64,000 nucleotides of DNA from Paramacrobiotus metropolitanus (taxonomy: Eukaryota; Tardigrada; Eutardigrada; Parachela; Macrobiotidae): positions 124,001-188,000 of the forward strand of contig NW_026570345.1 of NCBI RefSeq assembly GCF_019649055.1, written 5' to 3'. Both the position numbers and the translations under genes were made by a program. The notes beneath the pieces were generated by a model. That model made no database searches and was not told where the DNA came from. It was given only the letters and a program-made list of their open reading frames with translations. Below are positions 32,456-42,450 of this stretch, piece after piece. Every line of letters starts with the position of its first letter. Positions within the stretch are counted from its first letter, which is position 1.

Positions 32456-32839
32456 CGTCGTTGTTGATCTTGCTGCAAATGATCGAAAGTGACTGGCCCG
32501 CACTCGCTAAGGACAGATTGGGGTGTCATTTATAGAACGCAGGTGTCGCTCTCCACAACACCGACTGCGTTCGGGTGCGGATGCTTCACGCGGGCGTCTG
32601 AGGACTAGGAGTGAAGGTATCCGCATCCGAGTCAGACGGGTGGGTAGATGTGCCTCACGGGTGAAGGTGCCATAGACGCAGAATTTTTAGTGACCAGTAG
32701 CACAGTCAGGTTTGCGTGCACTGACACGATGATACTTTATAGTCCTTAATGAAATACTCGTAAGTGCTAAGCCATTAATTACTTTACTTATGGTTAGCGG
32801 CACTCCCATAAAAGATACTTACTGTTGAATAGTCTGACT
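32456..32839. other. Linker upstream of pseudogene 3
   Basis: Shares TTGATCTTGCTGC and GATCGAAAGTGACTGGCC with 25.3 kb. Two near-copies of a CGTATCCGCATCCGAG/GGGTGGGTAGATGTGCC tract. Nothing coding. Confidence 0.45.
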
Positions 32840-33620
32840 CGGCAGTCCCGCTCGATTCAGCAGCACAACAATCTGCTGATCGCGCATTCCCAAATCTCCC
32901 CAGACTCCACAGTCATCATGCCGATCTCCGCTGTTTGCGCTCCAGAAATAAAGCACGATCCCATGCCATGCACCGCCAAGGACACCAATTGCCGGATCGC
33001 GGTGATATCAGCGTCCATCGTGGCGGTGCTGGCTTTTCTAGTCGGTGATCTCAGCCTTGATATCAGCGAACCACTCGCTTGATCCACCTGGAAGAGGATG
33101 TTGCTAGTAGCGACGTCCTGCTCCACCTGGATCAAGCGCTCGTGCATATCGTGGTACGGTGGTATCGTGCGCTCCTTCGACTTCTTCGAGGCGGGTCTTT
33201 ACAGCTTTCGCTTCCGTATACGGAAGTAAAGCCAACATAATGACGGGCGTCAACGACCAAATCATCATAAGGTAATGATCTGGTCGTTCACGTCCGCCAG
33301 TCTGCTGACTTCATCGTAGAACAGGCGACAGGTGACCCCGGTACGCTGGACCAGGCTCTGTGCGTGCATTCGCTGCTTTTCAATCACATTCAACGCGGCT
33401 TGGTACTCATCCCGTGTGAACGATCGCCCGTCCAGTGGTAAGGCTCCTCCTCCGTTGTTTGCCGGTTGTGCAGCCAGTTACTCTGTTCCACCTGGAAGCA
33501 GACACACAGGGCGGATGTGACTCTACTTCCAAATGGAACAGAGTATCCAGAGACTGCGGCCGGTGGGCAGTGGCACGGGTGCCTGCAGTATGTAACTGCG
33601 ATCACATTGGTGTGGCCGAC
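32840..33620 (-). pseudogene. Coiled-coil family pseudogene 3
   Basis: Minus reading: QRMHAQSLVQRTG, LFYDEVSRLADVNDQIITL, then after frame loss the tail MDADITAIRQLVSLAVHGMG, continuing open where pseudogene 2 has a TAA. The heptad region is short. A 20-bp imperfect inverted repeat (ACTCTGTTCCA..TGGAAG) spans 33478-33548. Broken by at least one frameshift. Confidence 0.7.
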
Positions 33621-34299
33621 AACGTTGGACGGATCAAGCGGATATTAAATTGTACAATTTACACAGATACTAAGCCATCATTTATGTGTTAATTTATCGC
33701 CCTAGAAAAACTTCACAAAATTTAAGTACAGTAATTTGAGTAATTTAGGATTGCACAAGTGCACTTGTAAAGTATAATTCGTAGAAAAACAGTAGCGCCA
33801 AAATGCATGACCTGGTCTATCTCGGCTTGCTGGGCGGCAGCGAACGCGTCAATATTTTTACAAGTATCCAATTTACAATTAAACGAAATGTCGGTTTAGC
33901 ACCAGCGACTTGGCGCATGTTGGATATCCCTGAAAAATTTCTGTAATTACTCGTACAACAAATAATGCACATATTCAAGAATTATCAGACCGAAGGGCTT
34001 TCTTGATGTCGGTAACAAGCAGCATTAAATCGTCTAGTCTACAGCTGATGTGCAAAAGCAAAATTTAAAAGCAAACTTGCAGCATGCGAGGCAAAATATC
34101 GTCATTTGTCTAACCCCGCTACGAAAATATGCAAACAGTTCCGTGAAACTATAGTTTTGAATAAATAATAATTATACGTAGAAGTAGCGATATTTGAAAG
34201 AAAATACCTGCCGCACGGACTGAAGGAACATTAGAAAATCGCAAACACTATTACTTTGTACGAGTACAGATAGTTCTAGCTGACACACTACAATACTGT
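33621..34299. repeat. Linker and array repeat K, copy 4
   Basis: GACTTGGCGCATGTTGGATA at 33908 corresponds to the NMRQ motif, but the donor is lost (GTCGCT). The copy continues to ACATTAGAAAATCGCAAACA and stops at the TIR element; it resumes at 37639 with CTGCATTCGCTCACAGTTAA. Confidence 0.6.
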
Positions 34300-34622
34300 A
34301 TACTTCGAATGCTGCCTTATATGGGCTCCCCTTATATTACTCTCCCTTATCTGGGCTCCCGAGCAATATGAGCAACCCTCTACATGGGCGGTTATGTTAT
34401 TATTCACACTTTCGCAGCTGTTATCAGTGTTATGCCTGACTGAAATTTTTGATTTATTGAAATTTATTGAAATACTTATTTTGTCAGTACTTTTGTAGCA
34501 TTTAGTAGTTTGTTTCAAAGTGCTCAGGTTGCATCAACGACAGATTCAAAATCTTTCTAAATTCTAAATCTTTCTAAATTCAAAATCTTATATAAATCCG
34601 ATAAAATCCGATAAAATCTTAT

Positions 34623-34714
34623 TTAATGTTCTACGTCTCCTATGCGACTACACAACGCAAAGTGGGGGGAACTGGAGATGCTGTTGACCGGAAGCGCGAG
34701 CAAGGTGCGTGAAC
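34623..34714 (-). repeat. Split direct repeat B2 (92 bp)
   Basis: Nearly identical to 35109-35200 (a few substitutions, for example GCGACTAC against GCGACCAC). Forms the 3' end of the retroelement. Confidence 0.9.
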
Positions 34715-34826
34715 GCGAATGCGTTGGCCACCTCTGGTCGCTCCAGCCGCACAGGCAACCCCTTTATTTTGATTCGGTAGGAGCAAAATAACGAAACAAA
34801 GACAAAACAGGTGCGCGGCGGGCGGG

Positions 34827-35108
34827 AAAACAAAATTCTCCACGTGCAGATCGAGAGGTGAACAAGTGCGAAATGAGAACTCGAGAGGCTAACCAGTGAG
34901 CGAGCAAAATGAAAACTCGTGATGGCAAGCGAGCGTGCAGTGTGAACAGTGCGCGGAAAGCGGCTAAACAGAGACAACACACAAAGCGGCCGGCTTCCGT
35001 CCACATCAAAGCGCGCGAATGGTGGTCCGGCTCGGCCGATGCGGCGTGCAGAAGAAGGGAAGCGCCGTCGACGTAACATTAACTTGAATTAACGTTGTTA
35101 ATTAGCTG
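34827..35108 (-). repeat. Split direct repeat A2 (282 bp)
   Basis: Pairs with 37232-37512; differs by very few bases, including one extra G in GAAGAAGGGAAGC. It abuts B1 at 35108/35109. Confidence 0.9.
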
Positions 35109-36294
35109 TTAATGTTCTACGTCTCCTATGCGACCACACAACGCCAAGTGGGGGGAACTGGAGATGCTGTTGACCGGAAGCGCGAGCAAGGTGCGTGAAC
35201 CCGAGATCGCTGCAGATATCTGTAAATTTCTGTAGCAATAAGGAGCACTCGCGGTAACTTGCTGCAATGATTAGGAAATCGTCGACGTAGACCAGTATCG
35301 CACTGTGTCCGGTTTCGCACTTAAAGATCCATAGAATTGCGTCTGAAAACTTGCAGAAAATTCCAGGTGCAGATCGGCAGCCAAATGGTAACACAACGTC
35401 GTAATAGTACTTCTTCCCGACTTTGTATCCTAGGAGACAATGTTGCGACTCTTTTACCGGTATCAGCCGGAAAGCTGCTTCAATGTCCAGTTTCACCATG
35501 ACAGCCTCAGCTGGGAGCTGGAGGATCAGCTTGACAGCATCGTCGACGGAGCAAAACTGAAGTGGAGGATCATCCTTTGGAATGTGCGGATTCACTGAAT
35601 CGATTGCTGGACGCGACAGGTCCATGATCATTCTGTGTCCACCGCTTTTCTTGACCCGCAAGCTTAACGCGTTGACTGTGAACTGCTGAAACGGCCGCTT
35701 TGTAAATGGCCCTTTCGTGTGTCCCAACTGCACTTCTCTGTTAACAACAGACTGAACGGTGACATGATGAATGACGATGGATGGACTGTTAGGAGTGAAA
35801 CGAGAACGATGAGGCCCAGTGTATTTCAAGTCCGCGCCCACGGTTAAACATTCGAGTAAATAAGCCACCAACGAAACATCCGGATGAGCGGCCAGATGAC
35901 GCGCAAACGCTTCTGCTTTAAGAGGCGTTGTCCTGCCTGGGGCGGCTGCTGCCCCCTGAGGTTCCTTGACGGTGGACGTGATCGCCGTGCGCGGTTGACC
36001 CACAAGAGCTGCAGACATGTTTCCGGTTCCCGCTACAAGGTGTTGAGCACGCTCCACGGTTAAATTTCCTGCAGATATCTCCGTCTGCGGCGGAACTGTT
36101 CCGAAAAAGCTGATCCCGATCCGGGCAGTTAGTGGCGATATGGCCCATTTCACGGCATCGGTTGCACTTCGCGAATTTGTGCTTATTAACGCCGTTGTGA
36201 GTGACGGTAGACGTTGTGATCCGGGGATTTGCAATTGACTCCTGGTAGGCTTCATCATGTCTGCGAGTCCAAATCTCCGTATTGTCCGGATCAC
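35098..36294 (-). CDS. Reverse transcriptase of the DIRS-order element, truncated
   Basis: Open for 398 codons; the listed left end is the stop and the first codon is GTG, so the true start is unknown. RT palm motifs run in order: VKLDIEAAF (about 267-275, first catalytic Asp), LPFGCRSAPG (302-311) and YVDD (336-339, catalytic pair). The sequence is RT-like to DLGF (about 366); the last 32 residues are read from repeats B1 and A2. The normal continuation (thumb, RNase H) is missing. Its first 125 or so codons overlap gag in another frame, so expression would need frameshifting or re-initiation. The PFGCRSAP form of the B motif is typical of DIRS-order RTs. Catalytic Asp residues are intact, but the protein is unlikely to be complete enough to work. 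Confidence 0.85.
   Translation of the reverse strand: MIRTIRRFGLADMMKPTRSQLQIPGSQRLPSLTTALISTNSRSATDAVKWAISPLTARIGISFFGTVPPQTEISAGNLTVERAQHLVAGTGNMSAALVGQPRTAITSTVKEPQGAAAAPGRTTPLKAEAFARHLAAHPDVSLVAYLLECLTVGADLKYTGPHRSRFTPNSPSIVIHHVTVQSVVNREVQLGHTKGPFTKRPFQQFTVNALSLRVKKSGGHRMIMDLSRPAIDSVNPHIPKDDPPLQFCSVDDAVKLILQLPAEAVMVKLDIEAAFRLIPVKESQHCLLGYKVGKKYYYDVVLPFGCRSAPGIFCKFSDAILWIFKCETGHSAILVYVDDFLIIAASYRECSLLLQKFTDICSDLGFTHLARASGQQHLQFPPLGVVWSHRRRRTLTAN
35109..35200 (-). repeat. Split direct repeat B1 (92 bp)
   Basis: Begins exactly where the RT reading leaves RT-like sequence (after DLGF), showing that the internal deletion joined the RT gene to this repeat. Confidence 0.9.
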
Positions 36295-37126
36295 TGGTTG
36301 CGTAATTTCGGAACTGCGCGTCGTACTCTAAGACATGCTCCAGTTTGTGCCCGCGAGCGGGATCGGCAAGAAGGCATATCAAGTCTACATATTTCAGCAT
36401 GAGAATTGTGAACTCCGGCGCTTCGAAGGTCCTGTAGGCCATGAATACAGTAAATGCGCGGGTCCACGAAGCCAGACTGGTAATTTGTTCTTTCTTCATG
36501 GCTGACGTAAAGGTGTATTCGCCCGTTGCTTCGTCAACGACCATCCGCGTTCCAGGGTTCGGTCGCTTAGAGGGCGCTCGATTCTGTGGCAACAGGTCGA
36601 CAAAGTCGACAAACTGCTCCCTGTCAAGGAGCTGCTCCCGTAGTTTCGACGAAACCGCTGGGAGGTCCTTGTATCTTGCAGGGATGTGGGCGACCGCAGG
36701 CCCTAATCGCTCGGAAATGGGTCGGTGCGCTGGCGCAGGACCATCAAGAATAACGCTGTCTGTGTCCTTACTTTGCACTGTAGTGACCCGATTCGATGCC
36801 GGCGACAGAGAGCGATGCGCTTGAGGCCCGCCGACGTGTAATGCCGAGCCGCTTGTGGATCCCTGGAGTGATACCAGCTGACTGATCTGCTGCTTCAGTA
36901 CCGCCACATCAGCCGTCAGCGTGTCAATCTGGGATGGGGAGCTGAGAGAGGATCCCGGAGGGATGACGACCGTAGACGCAACCCGCTTACCCGCTGGGGG
37001 GTTGTTGGTATTGTCCGCTGGTCGCTTCGCACTGCCGGTTTTCTGTTGAGCCGCCGAACGTGTCTGGGGTCTTCCAGAGCCACCGCGAGCACGACCTGTC
37101 CTCCTGCCTCTTCCCCTTCCAGTCAT
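35918..37126 (-). CDS. Gag-like protein of the DIRS-order element
   Basis: Complete frame of 402 residues from an ATG at 37126. Arg/Gly-rich N-terminus (TGRGRGRRTGRARGG); a short coiled coil near 64-88 (IDTLTADVAVLKQQISQLV); a central domain of the DIRS gag kind (WTRAFTVFMAYR); then a CCHC knuckle (C321, C324, H329, C334, read CNRCREMGHIATNC) and a second Cys/His cluster (CRKFNRGAC..C..HVCSSCG) at about 352-380. Such proteins package element RNA. No frameshift or stop, so the gag is better preserved than the rest of the element. It overlaps the RT frame by 377 nt. Confidence 0.85.
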   Translation of the reverse strand: MTGRGRGRRTGRARGGSGRPQTRSAAQQKTGSAKRPADNTNNPPAGKRVASTVVIPPGSSLSSPSQIDTLTADVAVLKQQISQLVSLQGSTSGSALHVGGPQAHRSLSPASNRVTTVQSKDTDSVILDGPAPAHRPISERLGPAVAHIPARYKDLPAVSSKLREQLLDREQFVDFVDLLPQNRAPSKRPNPGTRMVVDEATGEYTFTSAMKKEQITSLASWTRAFTVFMAYRTFEAPEFTILMLKYVDLICLLADPARGHKLEHVLEYDAQFRNYATSDPDNTEIWTRRHDEAYQESIANPRITTSTVTHNGVNKHKFAKCNRCREMGHIATNCPDRDQLFRNSSAADGDICRKFNRGACSTPCSGNRKHVCSSCGSTAHGDHVHRQGTSGGSSRPRQDNAS

Positions 37127-37231
37127 TGTGCAGTTAGAATGGCACGATACACGATACTTGAATTTCGTAGCGAATTTAGCGTTGTAACTAAAACGCTATC
37201 AGAATTGGAACACCAGATTTGTCCACCAGAT

Positions 37232-37512
37232 AAAACAAAATTCTCGACGTGCAGATCGAGAGGTGAACAAGTGCGAAATGAGAACTCGAGAGGCTAACCA
37301 GTGAGCGAGCAAAATGAAAACTCGTGATGGCAAGCGAGCGTGCAGTGTGAACAGTGCGCGGAAAGCGGCTAAACAGAGACAACACACAAAGCGGCCGGCT
37401 TCCGTCCACATCAAAGCGCGCGAATGGTGGTCCGGCTCGGCCGATGCGGCGTGCAGAAGAAGGAAGCGCCGTCGACGTAACATTAACTTGAATTAACGTT
37501 GTTAATTAGCTG
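37232..37512 (-). repeat. Split direct repeat A1 (281 bp)
   Basis: 5' repeat of the retroelement; its outer edge is AATTAGCTG, followed by host sequence ATAAATCCGAT. Confidence 0.9.
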
Positions 37513-37638
37513 ATAAATCCGATCCGGTTCTGCTATAAATCCGATAAATTTAATTTGACGGGTATTGCTAACTAGCCGGGAGCCCAGATAAGGGAGAGTA
37601 ATATAAGGGAAGCCCATATAAGGCAGCATTCGAAGTAT

Positions 37639-38300
37639 CTATATCTGCATTCGCTCACAGTTAATGTAAACATGCGTTCGCAAAGCAAAAAGGAAAACGT
37701 AAAAGCGCTCAAGTGCTGTACAAGAGTTGGAATCAACCTTGAGTGTACCATGACGTCTCCCCGAAAAGTTTTCTTGCTGAGCACGACTGGCATGAACACG
37801 GGAACTTTGCAGAGTGCCGAATCTGATAAAGCAAGCACGCTTTGGTATGCACTTACCCAGCATGGAATGGATCAGTCATGCTTATCTCGTCACGCTCCAG
37901 TTTCGATGTTTTCCGGCGTGTACATCTGGCATAATCGTTCACTGCGGCCGGACAGTACCAATTAAATATGCTTCTCTGAACTTTGTCCCTTTGGTTATTG
38001 CGCGGTCAAGGACACACGCGCGGTCATTTCGCAATTCAAGGCCTGAATGTTTCCGCCGGAAGCGCGCTGACCATGAACCGTGAATCGGCCAGCCGCTTGA
38101 ACATTCCCTTTCCAGACGTGCATACATACGTGGGTATGCCAGTTCAGACTGTTGGACCCCACCTCCGCACTCTCCCTGAAGAAGCAAAAATTGGAAGGAA
38201 GAAGTTGAATTCGTACAAACTGCTGCTGCTCGGCATATTTTTCTCAAGTAATGCAATACTCCGCATATTCATTCATTCACAAGCAGTACGCCGTGCACTG
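37639..38300 (-). repeat. Repeat K remainder, modules E and D
   Basis: Resumes repeat K (TCGCTCACAGTTAATGTAAA), then E (RVHASRAQQENFSG, truncated hydrophobic part) and D at 37855-38190 with GCGCGGTCAAGGACACACGC. The donor at 37858 (CACTTACCCAGC) is intact. Confidence 0.55.
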
Positions 38301-39515
38301 TAAGAAAGAAAACACAATGTGATTCTTGCAGGTAGTACTGTACTTAAGTAATACAAAAGTTACTTTTAGCAACAAAAATATTTTTTCGGCTTCGGAAGAA
38401 TCCAACAGAAAGAAAATTTTATAAAATAAAATTAAGAGGAAAGCAATAAAGATTTTTTTAAGTTATACAAAACGCAAAAACTATAGAATTATCAAACATA
38501 GTACTGCAACAGTAGTTTGCACTTTGCAACTGAGAGAAGAGCAAAATAGATACACACAGCTGCAGTATCCGCTACGCTACTATTATTAGATGTACTACTT
38601 AGCGGTTTTTTGTGTTGAGATGGAATGATAAATGTGCCTATTTTCAAAATCTTTTGCAAATTTGTTTAAGAATAAGTTTTAAGACAATGCTGCTCGAGCT
38701 GTAGTGATCGAGTGGCTGATCTGAAAATGGTGGGTTGCTGCTTAAATTAATTATGTAGTTAAGCAAATACCTCAGTCACACTAATGATTCTGGCGAATGC
38801 AGTGATCACGTCATAACAGCAAATGTGATGACGGCTTCCATAACTTTGGTGGTGGTGCTGGATGCGCGGAGTAATCTAAAGGTTTGCAGATGCGCGTTTT
38901 CCAGCTTTCCGATAACGCCGCTCAAGGCCGTTGCCGAAGTCATGGGCGCAGACTTCGAACGGTGAATCGATCAAACGCTCCATTTTTCCTTCTCTCTCCA
39001 GACTTGCATGCAGCGCGCACACGACTATGCACTTCCGAGTACAAAAAACGACAAAATTAAAATTTTAAATGGGAACGACCCCGCAGTAAAGAACCGAATT
39101 TGATAACCACACTTCCGGTGACAGCGTCGGGATTAGCGCAGTATGTGGGCAAAGCGTCAATGCGTGGCAGCTCAAGCGAGGCCCGCCCGCTGCTTCCGGT
39201 TTGCGTCCGACCACGACAATCCACGTTTACGTCAACCAATGAAGCCGCCAGGCACGCCTGCAATAAGCAAAAATCGCCGAAGTTACCGGTGCAAGTAATC
39301 CAGTGAAACGCGCATTGCCCAACCGCCCAACGGCGTCGCTGATATTCCATATCCAGCGATGGTCGAAAAAAGGGCGAACTTTACGACCGTTGTGCGGATC
39401 CGAAATGCACAACCCAACTACCTGCGAGATTACATAGATCTCTGACAAAGCGAGTGTCATTCTGTTCTCAAGTTCTCCATCAGGTGCGATGAACCTCGTT
39501 TTACCTGCAAACATG
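38301..39515 (-). repeat. Linker and modules C, B and A
   Basis: AT-rich linker to 38770. C is truncated (38770-38950). B at 39105-39300 reads DCRGRTQTGSSGRASLELPR. A at 39440-39515 reads KTRFIAPDGELENRMTLALS then EIYVISQ, with a TTTGCAG acceptor and a GTAGTTG after the Gln. B and A share one long minus frame region with few stops. Confidence 0.6.
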
Positions 39516-39649
39516 GAAACATCAACAGGAGCAGCAAAACGTTTATATACATGATGATTACATCCAAATATATATATATTGCAATCTCCTGCGGCTAAAA
39601 GAAGCGCAATTAAGATGACTTAACGCAACCTCGAGACAGGTACAACACC

Positions 39650-40310
39650 AGAGACTAGAGTTTCCGGCTTGTGCATTGTGCATCTGGAAGCGACATGATC
39701 ATTTACAATGTCCAGACCACGGCATACGGCGTCAGAAGCACGCCTGTGGTCTTACTTTGGGAAATGTCCCCACACTCACCCGAATATCCTGCGACATGAA
39801 GGATAAATTCGTAATGTCCACGGACCAAGGTCACTGTGCTGATTTCTGTGGGTGCGACCAGCTGGCCACTATTCTGGCTCTTCATGAGCTGAATTAGGGC
39901 GTTGACTGACCTGTCTAACTTGATCTTCGGCTTGTTGCTTGCCGAACTGAGATCGTCGCGGTAGCGCTTTCCTGCATCCGTCCACGACAGGCTACCGCGA
40001 TGATGGCCACTCGCTACTCGACGAAGGCGCCCGAGGCAATTGCAAACCACTGTACGAGTTGGCAAACCACTGCACTCCATCTCCATCACAGACATGGTCA
40101 AGACGCTCCTTCGTCGCCTTGATGTCTGGGTTGACCTCGTTGGTGAAATTTTGGACCTTCTCGACCTCTTCCGGTGGTCGGCCGTTAGGAATTGCAGATC
40201 TTATTCGAGGTTCTTGCATGACTCAGCGGAGTCGTGGGGCACGAGAATGACCTGCATCTTCTCCATCTCTAGTTTATGGACCAGGTCGAAGAGGGGTGCG
40301 GTTGCTAGCT
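39650..40310 (-). pseudogene. Coiled-coil family pseudogene 4 with module X
   Basis: Minus: FDLVHKLEMEKMQVILVPHD, a stop and frameshift, then PPEEVEKVQNFTNEVNPDIK and ATKERLDHVCDGDGVQWFAN (equivalent to YEVGKVARMTDEI). A further frame gives X: SVNALIQLMKSQNSGQLVAP then TEISTVTLVRGHYEF. This suggests X is the 3' part of this branch of the family. Two or more frame changes. Confidence 0.6.
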
Positions 40311-40389
40311 AGACACGAAATTTATGCTGCATGCGGTTGAGGTGTTCTATTGAGGATTTATAAAAGGAATAAGACTTTTGCAGCTGCAG

Positions 40390-41654
40390 CGTTTCTTCAA
40401 CGAAATCGACACGCTCGAAAGCTAGTTAAAAAAAAGGAAATGCTTATATGTTGTATAATTCGTTTAACTTCACTTTGTAGCGTTACTGAGCAAAACAAAA
40501 AGTGAGATTGTTAGAGGTCAACAAGATCAAAAAATGTTACTGTACTTTAGGAGAAACGAAGCCAAAAAATCTACAGCACAACGCGAAAAACGGGAACAAA
40601 ATACCAGTATTGTGCGCGCACATATCTTACAGGCTTCTCCATAAATCTCAAAAAAGCATACTGCTACCACCAGCTGCCGAAAAGGCACAACTCTTACAGA
40701 AAAAGCAATACACTCACCTATTTAGAAAAGATGTCCGGAGATCCAAACTAACAGTGTAGGACGACAGGGTTCTCACTTCTTGGAGATCTGGAACCCGAGA
40801 ACAGATAACGCCTGGTTATGTTCGAGCAATCGCTCGTTTAAAGGCAAATCAGTATCATAGGCAGGTGTGAGTGGTACCAATATAGTTTCTCGTTTATGCT
40901 AATTACCTCCCTACTTCCTGCAATGATTAGTAAACAAATCTTCAGTAAAACCTCGATAAGAAATGGCGAAATTGAGATAATCGTTAAAAGTGCAAACGAG
41001 AAATGTGAGTGATTGCCACTTCCAACGCTCTCTACTCGAGCCGTCGAGTGCAGGCTGCTTGCGCATTGCAGTACAGTAGTCCCGCCCAAACCGATCTGTC
41101 TGTATGGTATGTATTAATTTATGAAAGAAAAATGCACGGAGAATTACTAATAATTACAAAATACAAAGGTTTTACACAGTATTGTATTATTCGTTTTACC
41201 GCTTTTGCAATTGCAGTGCAATATACATTTTGTGTGAAATTATGTTAGTGTAGTGATTAAGAGTCCCAAGGAAAAACCGTATTTACAAAACCAGAATACC
41301 TATAATACCCGAATTAGCAGATTCGGATGTTAAATTGTGATAGCCGAAATTTGCGAAAGTTTTAAGTTTACATACGGTATTTTGAAACATTCCTATTCAG
41401 TATCCACTAAATAAATGATTATAGATTTGTATAAATATGCCCCTGAATGGTTTCCAAAACAATACGTACTGGTTACGTGCGCGTCAAATTTTGATACGAT
41501 TGACTATAGTGAGTTGTATACATTCACAGGCTGTAAAACTGCGCAGTATTTTGTGCTGTTTGATAATTTGTGCACTAGAACTGGTACTGCATTTAACAGC
41601 CGGTTTGATAATACCCAGCTGGAATTATTATCCCCGAAAACGACAAACCCACCT
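40390..41654 (-). repeat. Alpha region, copy 3, and linker
   Basis: Alpha exon end at about 40712 (CACTCACCTATTTAGAAAAG, decayed), then TTCTTGGAGATCTGGAACCC and the CTCTCTACTCGAGCCGTCGA string. It is followed by the AT-rich linker with GTCCCAAGGAAAAACCGTAT. Confidence 0.6.
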
Positions 41655-42450
41655 GTACAAGTAATTCCGCAAGATGTAACAGACAGCACCTTCAACCCAC
41701 ATTATAATTGCAAACATCATTTTGATGGTTTGTGCATGACGAACAGAAGAAAAATGGTAAGTAACACATTCTGTAATGTGCAGTAATTTAGAAATGTCAC
41801 AATTATTAGAATAGCTAAGTAAGGCAATCGCTTTAATAATCCTAACAATCATGAGACGCAAGTGGACGTACATGTACACGCGCGAAATAAAAAGCCTGCA
41901 ATTCGGATGCACAGTGGACAAGACAAAAGTTTATGTTTTCTTGCCGAGCGGGACTGGCATGACAAGGAAATTCTGCGCAGAATCTGATAAAGAAAGAACG
42001 CCTGGTTCGCACTTACCCAGCAACAACAGCATGCCCACCTAGTTAATGGTGAATCGGGCATCCTTATCTCGTCATGCTCGTCATGTTAATGTTTCCGGCG
42101 TGTGCTTCTGGAGCGACATACTTGTTCCCTGAGGCCCAGCGACGGTACCAAGCGAGCAAGCTTCGTCTAACTTCATTCTTTTAATGACTGCGCGGTCAAA
42201 GGGAACATGCGAGGCTATTTCACAATTCAAGACCAAAAAGTTTCCGCCGGAAACTCGATGACCTTGAAGCGCGAAAATCGGCCTGCCTCTCAAACTTTCC
42301 CTCTTTCCAGATGTGTATGCAACACAAGCAGGTGTGAATCGGCCAAGCCGCTCTTTTCCGGACGTGTGCTCAACTCACGCATTAGGTGTCGGTTGTCCGG
42401 ATTGATGGGTTCCACCTGCGCGATCTCACCGAAAAAGAAAAAAAACATGG
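41655..42450 (-). repeat. Modules F, E and D
   Basis: F reads FAIIMWVEGAVCYILRNYLY. E reads SRSARKHKLLSCPLCIRIAG. D reads MPDSPLTRWACCCCWVSA at the donor, then GHRVSGGNFLVLNCEIASHV, one of the clearest D copies. A second partial D end (42340-42430) follows in tandem. Confidence 0.6.

Larger units (their letters stand above)
34623..37512 (-). mobile_element. PAT/Ngaro-type (DIRS-order) retrotransposon, internally deleted
   Basis: Along its coding (minus) strand: repeat A1 (37512-37232), gag, reverse transcriptase, B1 (35200-35109), A2 (35108-34827), a 112-bp single-copy stretch, and B2 (34714-34623). This is the split direct repeat layout that defines PAT and Ngaro elements. There is no target duplication, as expected for tyrosine-recombinase integration. 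The RT is cut at B1, and RNase H, methyltransferase and the recombinase are absent, so this copy is dead or relies on helpers. Confidence 0.85.
34300..37638. mobile_element. TIR element carrying a nested retroelement
   Basis: 62-bp terminal inverted repeats at 34300-34361 and 37577-37638, one mismatch; they begin ATACTTCGAATGCTGCC and contain TTATCTGGGCTCCCG. Removing the nested element (34623-37512) leaves about 450 bp with no coding capacity. It splits array repeat K. No clear target duplication: the flanks CTGT and CTAT differ at one of four bases. Confidence 0.75.

Noticed and set aside
34648-35079. A 143-codon minus-strand frame in the retroelement
   Set aside because: Lies entirely in the split direct repeats and the stretch between them. 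Its C-terminal part repeats the spurious tail of the RT frame, so it is not a gene such as the recombinase.
36441-36824. A plus-strand frame across the gag gene
   Set aside because: Shadow of gag. The minus frame has zinc knuckles and the expected element layout.
39703-40101. An intact 132-codon gene from the open frame of pseudogene 4
   Set aside because: The frame joins an out-of-frame piece of the coiled-coil copy to module X. The family reading changes frame within it, so a true gene would be broken.
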